In this document: piece after piece, positions 46,506-54,409 of the stretch
Layout: each line of letters begins with the position of its first letter
How positions within the stretch are numbered: the first letter of the stretch is position 1
From: Dyadobacter tibetensis Y620-1
GTDB lineage: Bacteria > Bacteroidota > Bacteroidia > Cytophagales > Spirosomataceae
Reading direction: 5' to 3'
Length of the DNA stretch: 64,000 nt
Assembly (NCBI RefSeq): GCF_000566685.1
Contig: NZ_AZQN01000006.1
Span: 124,001-188,000 of the forward strand
Made by a program: the position numbers and the translations under genes
The notes under the pieces: model-generated
Database searches by the model: none
What the model saw: only the letters and a program-made list of their open reading frames with translations
What the model was told of the DNA's origin: nothing

Positions 46506-47396
46506 TTAGGCCTTATTCTGATCCTCTATCACTTTGATAAAGCGCTGCAGTTCTTCAGCTCTTTCCTTACTGACGGCAGGATACTGCATCTTGAGCTGAT
46601 GAAGCTCCTCGCAGATAATTTTGGCAACAGTCAGACGCATATTTTTTTTGTCGTCCGCAGGCACTACATACCAGGGGGCTTTCTCCGTGGCTGTTTCGTT
46701 AATGCAGGTTTCATAGGCTTCCATATATTCGTCCCATCTATCGCGTACCTGAATGTCCTGTTCTTCGAATTTCCAGTTCTTGCTGGGATCTTTAATGCGT
46801 TCAATGAGTCGCTCCCCCTGTTCTTTTTTGGAGACGTTCAGGAAAAATTTGACCACCCTAAAGCCATTATGATGCAAGTATTTCTCCATATTCCTAATAT
46901 CCTTATAGCGTCTTTTGAAGAGTTTTTCCCGGTCTTCTAGAAGCTCTGGGGGCAGACGCTGGACATTATCAAGAATACTTTTTTCAATCTTGACTACCAA
47001 GACCTCCTCGTAGTAGCTTCTATTAAAAATTCCTATCGTTCCTCTTTGGGGAAGCACCATATTGGATCTCCAGAGAAAATCATGTTCTAATTCATTTTCT
47101 GATGGGCGTTTAAAATTATGGATAGCTACACCAGCAGGGTTCACACCAGAGATTACGTGCTTGATGGTCCCGTCCTTACCAGCAGCATCCATAGCCTGAA
47201 ATACAAGCAGCAGACCATACCGATTGTGTGCATACATCATCGACTGCAAGTCATCCAGTTCATGGGCTGCGGCAGCCTGCATGATCTCATACTCCTGATC
47301 ATTGTCGTATATGTCTTTAAATCGTGTTTCTGCCTTTTTTATATTAAAGGTATTCTTTCCTTCGTACCGGTATTCTTCTATTTTGAAATTAGACAT
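46506..47396 (-). CDS. Polyphosphate kinase 2 family protein
   Basis: 296 residues; transfers phosphate between polyphosphate and nucleotides. Walker A QAMDAAGKDGTI (residues 67-78), FNRSYYEEVLV and the RRYKDIRNMEKYL lid-like region are typical of single-domain PPK2. Sequence alone does not decide between NDP-, NMP- and dual-specific classes. In this setting (rdgB upstream on the same strand, ndk nearby) it fits nucleotide-pool energy metabolism. Confidence 0.93.
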   Translation of the reverse strand: MSNFKIEEYRYEGKNTFNIKKAETRFKDIYDNDQEYEIMQAAAAHELDDLQSMMYAHNRYGLLLVFQAMDAAGKDGTIKHVISGVNPAGVAIHNFKRPSENELEHDFLWRSNMVLPQRGTIGIFNRSYYEEVLVVKIEKSILDNVQRLPPELLEDREKLFKRRYKDIRNMEKYLHHNGFRVVKFFLNVSKKEQGERLIERIKDPSKNWKFEEQDIQVRDRWDEYMEAYETCINETATEKAPWYVVPADDKKNMRLTVAKIICEELHQLKMQYPAVSKERAEELQRFIKVIEDQNKA

Positions 47397-47451
47397 AGCA
47401 AACTATATTTTGGATGGTGGAGAAGTCTGTTGATGTGGAAACAAAAACTAA

Positions 47452-48033
47452 TCAGGATTTTTTTTGCAAAAAATCAACCAGCTTAGCAAATGCCCGTGCT
47501 CGATGGCTCATGGTGTTTTTCTTGCTCAGTTCCATTTCAGCAAAGGTCAATGATTGCCCTTCAGGCATGAAAATTGGGTCGTATCCAAAACCTTGTCCAC
47601 CGCGTTTTTCTTTCAAAATAGTACCGATAACTTCCCCTTCGAACTGGTGAAAGGTACCATTTATTACCAAGGTGATGACCGTTAAGAACCTGGCACTACG
47701 ATCGGTATAAGGGGCAAGATTGGAAAGCAGTAGATTCATATTATCGTCGGCCAGTCGTTGTGGCCCGGCGTAACGTGCCGATAACACTCCGGGTGCATGG
47801 TCTAATGCGAATACTTCCAGACCGGTGTCATCGGCGAAGCAGTCCACTCCAAACTGCTCCCAGACATAGCGAGCCTTGCCCATAGAGTTTTTGGCTATTG
47901 TATCATAGGGTTCGGGTATTTCGGTATGGCACCCTATATCTTCCAGGGATCGGAGAGTAAAATCGGATCCTAACAAGGAAGCTATTTCCTTAATTTTATT
48001 CTGATTATTGGTAGCGAAACAAAGTTGATTCAT
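47452..48033 (-). CDS. rdgB: XTP/dITP diphosphatase
   Basis: 193 residues, Ham1/RdgB family; removes non-canonical purine nucleotides (XTP, dITP, ITP). Motifs in order: FATNNQNKIKEI, EPYDTIAKNSMGKARYVW, FADDTGLEVFAL, GFGYDPIFMPEG and SHRARAFAKL. Starts 55 bases before the ppk2 end of the intergenic gap and may share a transcript with it. The upstream FKBP gene is separated by a terminator. Confidence 0.95.
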   Translation of the reverse strand: MNQLCFATNNQNKIKEIASLLGSDFTLRSLEDIGCHTEIPEPYDTIAKNSMGKARYVWEQFGVDCFADDTGLEVFALDHAPGVLSARYAGPQRLADDNMNLLLSNLAPYTDRSARFLTVITLVINGTFHQFEGEVIGTILKEKRGGQGFGYDPIFMPEGQSLTFAEMELSKKNTMSHRARAFAKLVDFLQKKS

Positions 48034-48090
48034 GAATAGATATGGTGATTTGATGCGACTAAGGTGCAGTTTAATGAAAAATGGGCATAC

Positions 48091-48130
48091 AAAAAAGCGG
48101 CTACCTCCCAGGGGAAGTAGCCGCGCTTTT
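48091..48130 (-). terminator. Intrinsic terminator after the FKBP gene
   Basis: GCGGCTAC (48096-48103) pairs with GTAGCCGC (48116-48123), flanked by an A-run that gives U residues on the minus strand; 20 bases past the gene. Confidence 0.85.
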
Positions 48131-48149
48131 GTAGCAGGTTGGCTCTGGA

Positions 48150-49034
48150 TTATCTTGCAGGAGGTGTAGGAAGTTTTTCTCCCTTACTGAAATCTACCAA
48201 TTCCAATTCGAACTGCAATACCGAGTTTCCTGGGATTGGACCGTAAGTTTCCGGACCATAGGCCAGTCCTGATGGAATGATAAGCAGGCCTTTTTCTCCT
48301 TTTTTCATGAGCATAATTCCTTCTTCCCATCCTGGGATAACCATGCCTGCTCCCACCTGAAGATCCAGGGGTGTGCCTTTTGAACTATCAAATTCCTTAC
48401 CATCTAGGAACTTTCCAACATAGTTAACCTTCACTTTATCTCCGGCAGAGGGTGACTTTCCTGTACCAGGTTTTTCGACGATATATACCAAGCCAGACTC
48501 GGTTTTGGTGGCTTTTCCAGTCAGGTTATTTTTAGCCATAAAGTCAGAGATTACCTTGGCGTCTACTTCCTTCTGCTTGGCCGCGTCTTCTGACTGGCTT
48601 TTCTGGAACTCTTCAGAAGTCTGTACGCTCAATACCTTTACAGTAAAGCTTATTTCGCTTCCCTTGGCAATCATAGGAGGAAGAGGCTGCTGCATTTTGG
48701 CGAAAAGCGTATCTGCATTTACCATAAATTTAGCACTGTCTCCAGTAGCCAGAAGGGTAAGTCCTTCCTCGAAGCTACCTTTAAAAGGTGGCTCTTGAAG
48801 CACCATTTTCATAGGAGATCCTTCTTTGTAGGTGTCCCTAAGTACCGAATCAGCACCATTTTTAAGCACCAAATGGAAAGACATGATGTCTCCCAGTTTT
48901 GCCTGACGTGAATCGTCCTCGTGCTCAAAAATTTGATATTTAAGACCGCTATCGGTTACTTGCGTGCGGTAGTTGTTGCAAGCGGCAGCAAGAATAGTTA
49001 TGCCCAATGCATAACCGACTGTTTTAAAATTCAT
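48150..49034 (-). CDS. FKBP-type peptidyl-prolyl isomerase, lipoprotein
   Basis: 294 residues from ATG 49034, which gives a lipobox LAAAC (Cys19); the frame start at 49094 would bury it. The N-terminal half (~30-150) resembles a diverged FKBP-like fold, and after a helical linker rich in Gln/Lys/Asp comes a canonical FKBP domain (~195-285; VKVNYVGKFLDGKEFDSS, VIPGWEEGIMLMKKGEKGLLIIPS, LAYG). It should assist folding of exported proteins. Only 49 bases downstream of nrnA on the same strand, so probably co-transcribed. Confidence 0.93.
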   Translation of the reverse strand: MNFKTVGYALGITILAAACNNYRTQVTDSGLKYQIFEHEDDSRQAKLGDIMSFHLVLKNGADSVLRDTYKEGSPMKMVLQEPPFKGSFEEGLTLLATGDSAKFMVNADTLFAKMQQPLPPMIAKGSEISFTVKVLSVQTSEEFQKSQSEDAAKQKEVDAKVISDFMAKNNLTGKATKTESGLVYIVEKPGTGKSPSAGDKVKVNYVGKFLDGKEFDSSKGTPLDLQVGAGMVIPGWEEGIMLMKKGEKGLLIIPSGLAYGPETYGPIPGNSVLQFELELVDFSKGEKLPTPPAR

Positions 49035-49083
49035 CAGAATAGATTTAAAAAGGTATTGTTTATAATGTGAAATTGATTCGCTT

Positions 49084-50118
49084 TTATTCAACATCCAGCA
49101 ATTGTTGCTGGTATTGGGGTAATATACTCAGGAATTTATCTACCGTCTGGGTTACCGGCGCATCAGATTTACCACCCGAAGCATTTTTGTGTCCGCCACC
49201 ACTAAAGTAAGTACTGGCTACATCGCGGACCGAAAAGACGCCAACTGAGCGGAAAGAGATTTTGACCTCACCCTTGCGTTCTATAAAAAGGGCCGACATC
49301 ACCACATTTTCTACCTGAAGTCCATAATTAACAATGCCTTCCGTTTCGCCCGTGCTGGAGTTGAACTTAATGAGTTCTTCCTCGGTAAGCACCATATATG
49401 CCGTACGGTATTCAGGTAAAACCACCAATTTTTGTGAAAGCACATACCCCAGAAACTGAAGTCTGGATAGGGGAGCACTGTCATAGATAAGGCGATGAAC
49501 CCGGCTGGTATCGAGCCCGGTGCGCATCAGATCGGCTACGGCCAGGTGGACCGCTGGGGTCACATTGGAATGTCGGAATGATCCTGTATCGGTCATAATG
49601 CCGGCATATAGACAAGCTGCCATATCCATGTCGATCACCTCGGTAATATCTTTATCGGATTCAATGATTTTGATGGTCTCGTATACAAGCTGGGCGGTAG
49701 CGGCAGCTACGGTATCCCAGATCATCCACTTGGCAAAATCTTCGGGGCCCAGATGATGGTCTATAACCATCTTGATGGCTGTAGCCTGTTCGACTACTTT
49801 ACCCAAATCTTTCAGTCTGGATAAAGCCGAAAAGTCTAGGCAGCAGATTAAAGATGCTTCCTTGATTTTCTTTTTGCTCAAGGCATGGTGCCCCGGCTTT
49901 TCATATACCAGCACCGACTCCATGCCAGGTAACCACTTCAGGTTGGCACTGTAGTCGGTGGGACTGATCACTGTTACATCGTGCCCTTTTCCTGAAAGGT
50001 AGCGTGCCCAGCCTAGAGACGATCCCAATGCGTCGGCATCGGGGTCCCTATGCATCGTGACGATGATCTTTTGGGGGGAAGTAAGAAAAGCTAAAAGCTC
50101 TTCAATGGTTTGATTCAC
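49084..50118 (-). CDS. nrnA: DHH-DHHA1 phosphoesterase, NrnA-like oligoribonuclease/pAp phosphatase
   Basis: 344 residues. The DHH domain carries MHRDPDADALGSS and the metal motif VIDHHLGPEDFAKW; the DHHA1 domain ends with SGGGHKNASGGK, the substrate-binding loop. The family degrades nano-RNAs (2-5 nt) and pAp in bacteria lacking Orn. The gene symbol is by family; biochemical specificity is inferred. Leads a two-gene unit with the FKBP lipoprotein, divergent from ndk. Confidence 0.92.
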   Translation of the reverse strand: MNQTIEELLAFLTSPQKIIVTMHRDPDADALGSSLGWARYLSGKGHDVTVISPTDYSANLKWLPGMESVLVYEKPGHHALSKKKIKEASLICCLDFSALSRLKDLGKVVEQATAIKMVIDHHLGPEDFAKWMIWDTVAAATAQLVYETIKIIESDKDITEVIDMDMAACLYAGIMTDTGSFRHSNVTPAVHLAVADLMRTGLDTSRVHRLIYDSAPLSRLQFLGYVLSQKLVVLPEYRTAYMVLTEEELIKFNSSTGETEGIVNYGLQVENVVMSALFIERKGEVKISFRSVGVFSVRDVASTYFSGGGHKNASGGKSDAPVTQTVDKFLSILPQYQQQLLDVE

Positions 50119-50164
50119 AGTAGACTATTCAAATGAAAAATGCTTAAAAATAGGTTCAAGCGCA

Positions 50165-50172
50165 CAAAATTA
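50165..50172 (-). promoter_or_regulatory. Candidate -7 box of nrnA
   Basis: Minus strand TAATTTTG, 47 bases before the start; no good -33 box. Confidence 0.35.
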
Positions 50173-50288
50173 CGAAAAGTGTTGAGAATAGTTTTAAAAT
50201 GATAGAGAATCAGTGAGTTTGCTGACAAAGTTTTTAATTTAAACATGTTGGAAAAGGCTTCCAAACTTCCAAAATTGGTATAAAAGTG

Positions 50289-50296
50289 TACTTTTG
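50289..50296 (+). promoter_or_regulatory. Candidate -7 box of ndk
   Basis: TACTTTTG matches TAnnTTTG, 24 bases before the ndk ATG; the -33 region is weak. Confidence 0.42.
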
Positions 50297-50319
50297 TTCC
50301 AAATATAAATTCAACAAGT

Positions 50320-50739
50320 ATGACTACCAATAGAACTTTTACCATGATTAAGCCGGATGCAGTGGCAGACGGTCATTCTGGTTCAATTATTAAAATGATT
50401 GAGGCGGCTGGATTTAAAATCATCGCCATGAAGAAAACTTTACTTACCGCTGAACGTGCAGGCCAGTTTTATCAGGTGCATGCCGAGCGTCCATTTTACG
50501 GCGATCTCTGTGGTTATATGTCCTCCGGGCCTATAATTCCTATGATCCTTGAAAAGGAAAATGCCGTAGCCGATTTTCGTACATTCATAGGCGCTACCAA
50601 TCCAGAGCAGGCTGCCGAGGGGACAGTTCGGAAGTTATATGCCAAGTCTATCCAGGCCAATGCCATTCATGGGTCGGATTCCGACGAGAATGCGGCTATA
50701 GAAGGTAGCTTTTTCTTCTCAGAAACGGAGCGTTTCTAA
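50320..50739 (+). CDS. ndk: Nucleoside diphosphate kinase
   Basis: 139 residues; equilibrates NDP/NTP pools by a phospho-histidine. The active-site His117 is in [24 protein letters not shown] and the [18 protein letters not shown] segment are conserved. Own promoter-like box and strong terminator; divergent from nrnA. Confidence 0.97.
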   Translation: MTTNRTFTMIKPDAVADGHSGSIIKMIEAAGFKIIAMKKTLLTAERAGQFYQVHAERPFYGDLCGYMSSGPIIPMILEKENAVADFRTFIGATNPEQAAEGTVRKLYAKSIQANAIHGSDSDENAAIEGSFFFSETERF

Positions 50740-50759
50740 TACGATCAGGTAATACCTAT

Positions 50760-50805
50760 AAAAACAAAAGCAGGGATGGTTCGCTCAATCCCTGCTTTTG
50801 TTTTT
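50760..50805 (+). terminator. Intrinsic terminator after ndk
   Basis: Perfect 18-bp arms (50760-50777 and 50788-50805; core CAAAAGCAGGGAT), ending in five T. Confidence 0.93.
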
Positions 50806-51146
50806 ATGAAGTTAAGATCCTTTTATTGGTCTCACCTTTCTTTTATTTGTTCTCTTACTATTGAATAAAGCCCTTTCCGTATGCAACGGGCTAGCGATGC
50901 AGCGAGTTTAAGCTTAAACTATACCAAAGTTCTGTTTTAGGTCGGCGGAGATACAGACCTCAATTGAGACGATACTTAGGGCTGCCTAAAGGATTAGAAA
51001 GGGGGAAGTCGCAATTTCGATGCTCTAAATCTCCTAGTAAGCTCAGAATTTGAAACTATAAAATACTTGATTTCACTGCTAAACGCCCGTTTTGAATGGG
51101 CAGTAATTAGAACATTTTTATTCAGGTGTTAAATTATCCATTTTAA
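50806..51146. other. Gap between ndk terminator and the SDR promoter
   Basis: About 340 bases without a supported gene. It contains a 12-bp palindrome TTTAAGCTTAAA and an AGGTC/GACCT pair (about 50939-50960), nothing that makes a recognisable element. Confidence 0.6.
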
Positions 51147-51178
51147 TTGGAATACTCATTCCGTTATTTGTATGTTTG
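51147..51178 (+). promoter_or_regulatory. Promoter of the SDR gene
   Basis: TTGG (51147-51150), 20-base spacer, TATGTTTG (51171-51178). Two operator palindromes overlap its spacer and start region. Confidence 0.65.
51149..51162. promoter_or_regulatory. Operator 1 (GGAAT-N4-ATTCC)
   Basis: GGAATACTCATTCC in the spacer of the SDR promoter; same half-sites as the other two copies near the TetR gene. Confidence 0.7.
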
Positions 51179-51183
51179 TAATC

Positions 51184-51197
51184 GGAATGATCGTTCC
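51184..51197. promoter_or_regulatory. Operator 2 (GGAAT-N4-GTTCC)
   Basis: GGAATGATCGTTCC, one half-site mismatch, just downstream of the SDR -7 box where the transcript should begin. Confidence 0.68.
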
Positions 51198-51228
51198 GTT
51201 ATTATGTACAATTTAAAAAGAATAAGCA

Positions 51229-51984
51229 ATGAGTAAATTAACTGGAAAAGTTGCCATCGTTACCGGTGGCAATAGCGGTATTGGATATGCAACAGCAAAA
51301 GAATTAAAAAATCAAGGTGCAACTGTTGTTATTACAGGAAGGGATTCGCTTAAAGTTGTAAAAGCTTCTCAAGAACTTGGCGTGAAAGGAATTGTGGCCG
51401 ATGTTAAAAACCTATCGGCCATTGATAAATTGGTGGAAGAGGTGAAGAAAGCTTATGAGAAAATCGATATACTTTTCGTTAATGCGGGGATTTTTCAACC
51501 GGCAGCAGTAGGCCAGATAAGTGAGGAGATGTTTGACTACCAAATGGGTATAAATTTTAAAGGTGCATTATTTACAACCGAAAAATTTCTGCCAATTTTA
51601 AGTGATGGTGCATCCATAATCAATCTTTCATCTATAAATGCCTATACTGGAATGCCAAATACTGCGGTTTATGCGGCATCAAAAGCTGCGTTAAATGCAT
51701 ACACCCGGACTGCTGCGACTGAATTAGCACCCAGAAAAATCAGAGTAAATTCTGTTAATCCAGGCCCTGTATCCACTCCAATTTTTGGGAAAACTTTGAT
51801 GAAAGAAGAGCAATTAAATGGATTTGCAGAAGCTATGCAAAATCGTATCCCTTTAAAACGTTTTGGACAACCTGAAGATATTGCCAAACTGGTCTGTTTT
51901 TTAGCTTCTGATGATGCTTCTTTCATTACTGGAAGTGAATACAATATTGACGGGGGGATAAATATCAATCCACTTTTAAACTGA
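51229..51984 (+). CDS. Short-chain dehydrogenase/reductase (SDR)
   Basis: 251 residues, classical SDR: Rossmann motif TGGNSGIG (residues 12-19), NAG (85-87), catalytic Ser (SSIN, 134-135), Tyr148 and Lys152 in YAASK, and the C-terminal FITGSEYNIDGG. Prefers NAD(P)H-dependent reduction of a carbonyl or the reverse; substrate unknown. Together with the following TetR gene it is more AT-rich than its surroundings, suggesting a transferred cassette. Three matching operators imply control by that TetR protein. Confidence 0.93.
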   Translation: MSKLTGKVAIVTGGNSGIGYATAKELKNQGATVVITGRDSLKVVKASQELGVKGIVADVKNLSAIDKLVEEVKKAYEKIDILFVNAGIFQPAAVGQISEEMFDYQMGINFKGALFTTEKFLPILSDGASIINLSSINAYTGMPNTAVYAASKAALNAYTRTAATELAPRKIRVNSVNPGPVSTPIFGKTLMKEEQLNGFAEAMQNRIPLKRFGQPEDIAKLVCFLASDDASFITGSEYNIDGGININPLLN

Positions 51985-52000
51985 TTTTTTTTGATCTTTA

Positions 52001-52031
52001 TTTGGAATGATAATTCCAGTATTTATATTTG
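52001..52031 (+). promoter_or_regulatory. Promoter of the TetR-family gene
   Basis: TTTG (52001-52004), 19-base spacer, TATATTTG (52024-52031): a full match to the Bacteroidota consensus, 32 bases before the chosen ATG. Operator 3 fills the spacer. Confidence 0.78.
52004..52017. promoter_or_regulatory. Operator 3 (GGAAT-N4-ATTCC)
   Basis: Perfect palindrome GGAATGATAATTCC lying between the -33 and -7 boxes of the TetR gene, consistent with autorepression. Confidence 0.75.
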
Positions 52032-52063
52032 TGGAAGTGTTTAAGGCTTCCACATTTTTGTCT

Positions 52064-52645
52064 ATGCCAAGGGTTAAATTATTTGATGAAAACGAAGTTC
52101 TAACCAAAGCAATGAATTTGTTTTGGAAACAAGGCTATTCGGCTACTTCTGTTCAAGATTTAGTAACGCATCTAGGTATTAATCGAGCAAGTCTGTACGA
52201 TACTTTTGGCGATAAAGAACAATTGTTTAAAAAGTCATTTGAACTTTACAGAAAGACAAATTTGGAGGGATTAATTCAGTTTTTTGATAGTCATCCGAAT
52301 GTAGAAAAGGGATTTTCGGAGTTATTTGACATCGCAATTCATCAAGCAATACTTGATAAGGATTTAAAAGGGTGTTTTGTCGTAAATATGGCAACTGAAC
52401 TTATTCCAAAGGATAAAAAATTACTAGAAGTAATTGAGAGTAACAAACGTGATTTTGAGAACCTTTTTTTTGAGTATTTGAAGAAAGGGAAAGATAATGG
52501 TCAATTAAAAACCCAGCAGGACCTCATGTCATTGGCATCGTTCCTTTTTCTGCTTTATAATGGATTAAAAGTTATTTCAAAGATTAATCCGAAGAAGGAA
52601 GAGTTGAAAAGATCTATAGATTTAGCCCTGACTTTGGTTTTTTGA
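52064..52645 (+). CDS. TetR-family transcriptional regulator
   Basis: 193 residues from ATG 52064 (MPRVKLFDENEVLTKAMNLF); the open frame from 52007 overlaps the promoter and operator and was rejected. The N-terminal HTH is clear: GYSATSVQDLVTHLGINRASLYDTFG, followed by an all-helical ligand-binding domain with LDKDLKGCFVVNMATEL. This resembles the YxaF/ComR-type subgroup that often controls a neighbouring oxidoreductase. Likely represses both the SDR gene and itself through the GGAAT-N4-ATTCC sites; ligand unknown. Confidence 0.92.
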   Translation: MPRVKLFDENEVLTKAMNLFWKQGYSATSVQDLVTHLGINRASLYDTFGDKEQLFKKSFELYRKTNLEGLIQFFDSHPNVEKGFSELFDIAIHQAILDKDLKGCFVVNMATELIPKDKKLLEVIESNKRDFENLFFEYLKKGKDNGQLKTQQDLMSLASFLFLLYNGLKVISKINPKKEELKRSIDLALTLVF

Positions 52646-52876
52646 CCTTATGAGTGCTAACGTTGGTCAAATAGTTAGTTGCCAGCTTCGAAGCATTGTC
52701 CTTTGAATTTACGATATGCACTTACTTTTGAAAACCGCTTGAGTCTGTAATGTAACCCTTGTCTAATAGTGTTTTAACTATAAGTTAGCGTATAGCAATA
52801 ACAGAATAGGGACGTATGCGTGACTGAGCGATGCAGGAGCAAAGAAGGAAGAATCTATGACCTGCCCAAAATGGAT

Positions 52877-52924
52877 GGGGTCGCCCAGACCGGGTCGCCT
52901 AGACGGGGTCGCCTAGACCGGGTC
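52877..52924. repeat. Short tandem repeat, unit GGGTCGCCTAGACC
   Basis: Three full copies of 13-15 bases plus a partial one (52877-52891, 52892-52904, 52905-52919, 52920-52924). Each unit is itself a GGTC-N5-GACC inverted repeat, and the array is GC-rich within an AT-rich gap. Confidence 0.8.
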
Positions 52925-53031
52925 TTTACAAAAATAAGGCTTATCCAGTCACTAATTGCACATTATGGTAGCCACTAGCTTTGAAGATGTTAGGTTTGAT
53001 GAGCGTATTTTAAAACCTAGACAAATTGATG

Positions 53032-53073
53032 CCTCATAACGAATCAGGCTCCGATTCCTGATTTGTTATGAGG
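53032..53073 (-). terminator. Inverted repeat downstream of the fasciclin gene
   Basis: 17-bp arms with one G-T wobble (53032-53048 and 53057-53073), 34 bases past the stop. No strong U-run on the minus strand; probable terminator or mRNA 3' stabiliser. Confidence 0.55.
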
Positions 53074-53106
53074 TAAATAGCCTTTGGGCAGTAAAAAGAG
53101 AGGTCG

Positions 53107-53616
53107 TTATTTATCGGTAAGCAGTCTGTCGATGACATGGACGATTCCGTTATCAGCGTTTACGTTTTTAAGCCGTACGTCTGCCTTGTTGAGGATGATA
53201 ATGGTATCTTGCTTGGTAACCCGAATATCCATTCCATTCATAGCCTTCACAGATCCAGCGGGGATATCTTTGTACTCATATCTTTTGCCTAGTATATGGT
53301 AGTTGACAAAGGAAACCATAGAATCGGCTGGGAGTGAAGTAATAGCGCTTGCACTGCTGATTCCGGAGGCTCTGAAAGCCGCATCGTTAGGAGCCAGTAG
53401 GGTTAGGTTTTCCGTTCTAAGGGCATCACTCATTTTAGCAGTTCGAACAATTTCCTGAAAAAAAGTAAAATCGTTGCTCTGGCTGATAATTTCAGCAATT
53501 GTTTTTGGCTTTACCAGATCGGCGTCATCTTCCTGACAAGAGGCCAAACCAAAGATTGCTACGACAGATAGGAAATAAAATAGGATTGTAAAATGGTTTA
53601 AACGGCTTTTTTTCAT
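53107..53616 (-). CDS. Fasciclin (FAS1) domain lipoprotein
   Basis: 169 residues; lipobox LASC (Cys27), then a single FAS1 domain with the H1 motif LTLLAPNDAAFRA and H2 motif GIVHVIDRLL. FAS1 lipoproteins are surface or periplasmic adhesion-type proteins, frequent in Bacteroidota. A candidate -7 box lies 25-32 bases upstream. Single gene. Confidence 0.93.
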   Translation of the reverse strand: MKKSRLNHFTILFYFLSVVAIFGLASCQEDDADLVKPKTIAEIISQSNDFTFFQEIVRTAKMSDALRTENLTLLAPNDAAFRASGISSASAITSLPADSMVSFVNYHILGKRYEYKDIPAGSVKAMNGMDIRVTKQDTIIILNKADVRLKNVNADNGIVHVIDRLLTDK

Positions 53617-53640
53617 AGCTTTCGAGTTGGTTAATCACTG

Positions 53641-53648
53641 CAAATCTA
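53641..53648 (-). promoter_or_regulatory. Candidate -7 box of the fasciclin gene
   Basis: Minus strand TAGATTTG, 25 bases before the start; no good -33 box. Confidence 0.38.
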
Positions 53649-53715
53649 ACGGAAAAATAGGTTTCAGATTTTCCGATTCTAATTATTTTTATCCTAAATC
53701 CTAAAAAGTATGTTA

Positions 53716-54345
53716 ATGAAACAAAGGTATGCCATGCTTCTTGCCGCTGCAATGCTCTTCGTCGGTTCGGCATTTATGAGTGTTGATAGAGGGGCTGAAA
53801 AGGCCAAAAAGACCATCAAGCTCTTCAATGGCAAGAATTTGAATGGCTGGAAGATTCACGGGACAGAAAAATGGTACGTAGAAAACGGCCTTCTGGTTTG
53901 TGAAAGTGGCCCCGACAAGCAGTATGGATATTTGAAGACAGAAAAGACCTTTAAAGACTTCGACCTTTCTGTAGACTTCCTACAGGAAGCCAATGGGAAC
54001 AGTGGGATATTCTTTCGCTCTTCCGTAGAGGGGACTAAGGTATCGGGCTGGCAGGTAGAAGTAGCGCCCCCAAACCACGATTCAGGTGGTGTGTACGAGT
54101 CCTATGGCCGCGGTTGGTTGGTGCAGATCGACGAGGCTGAAGAAGGTCATTTGAAAATGGGAGAATGGAATACCATGCGGATCAAAGTGGTAGGCGACCA
54201 TGTTCAGACCTGGCTCAATGGCCACGCAATGGTGGATTTTCACGACGAAAAAATCGGCGCAGCCGATGGCTCCATAGCCTTACAAATTCACGACGGAGGA
54301 GGTATCCGTGTGAAATGGAAAAATATCCTGATCAAGCAATTATAA
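53716..54345 (+). CDS. DUF1080 (3-keto-disaccharide hydrolase-like) exported protein
   Basis: 209 residues from the second ATG (MKQRYAMLLAAAMLFVGSAF), which gives the cleaner signal peptide; the ATG at 53710 adds two residues. The mature part is one DUF1080 beta-sandwich: LFNGKNLNGWKIHGTEKWYVENG, GNSGIFFRS, GEWNTMRIKVVGDHVQTWLNG and a final VKWKNILIKQL. Such proteins resemble glucanase/lectin folds and some act on 3-keto-glycosides. No partner sugar-oxidising gene is nearby, so the activity is not assigned. Confidence 0.92.
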   Translation: MKQRYAMLLAAAMLFVGSAFMSVDRGAEKAKKTIKLFNGKNLNGWKIHGTEKWYVENGLLVCESGPDKQYGYLKTEKTFKDFDLSVDFLQEANGNSGIFFRSSVEGTKVSGWQVEVAPPNHDSGGVYESYGRGWLVQIDEAEEGHLKMGEWNTMRIKVVGDHVQTWLNGHAMVDFHDEKIGAADGSIALQIHDGGGIRVKWKNILIKQL

Positions 54346-54356
54346 TTTCACTGCTG

Positions 54357-54398
54357 ATATACAAAAAAAGGAGCCATTAAGCTCCTTTTTTTGTATAT
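54357..54398. terminator. Bidirectional intrinsic terminator
   Basis: Perfect 18-bp arms (54357-54374 and 54381-54398; AAAAAAAGGAGC core) between the convergent DUF1080 and typA genes. Confidence 0.92.
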
Positions 54399-54409
54399 GC
54401 TCGAAAGGC

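Larger units (their letters stand above)
52646..53106. other. Gap with tandem and inverted repeats
   Basis: 461 bases between the TetR and fasciclin genes. No gene. It contains the GGGTCGCC tandem repeat (52877-52924) and a 17-bp inverted repeat (53032-53073). The first ~230 bases show no recognisable element. Confidence 0.6.

Noticed and set aside
46500-46940. 146-codon plus-strand frame over the PPK2 gene
   Set aside because: Antisense shadow of a clearly identified PPK2 gene and starts inside its terminator region.
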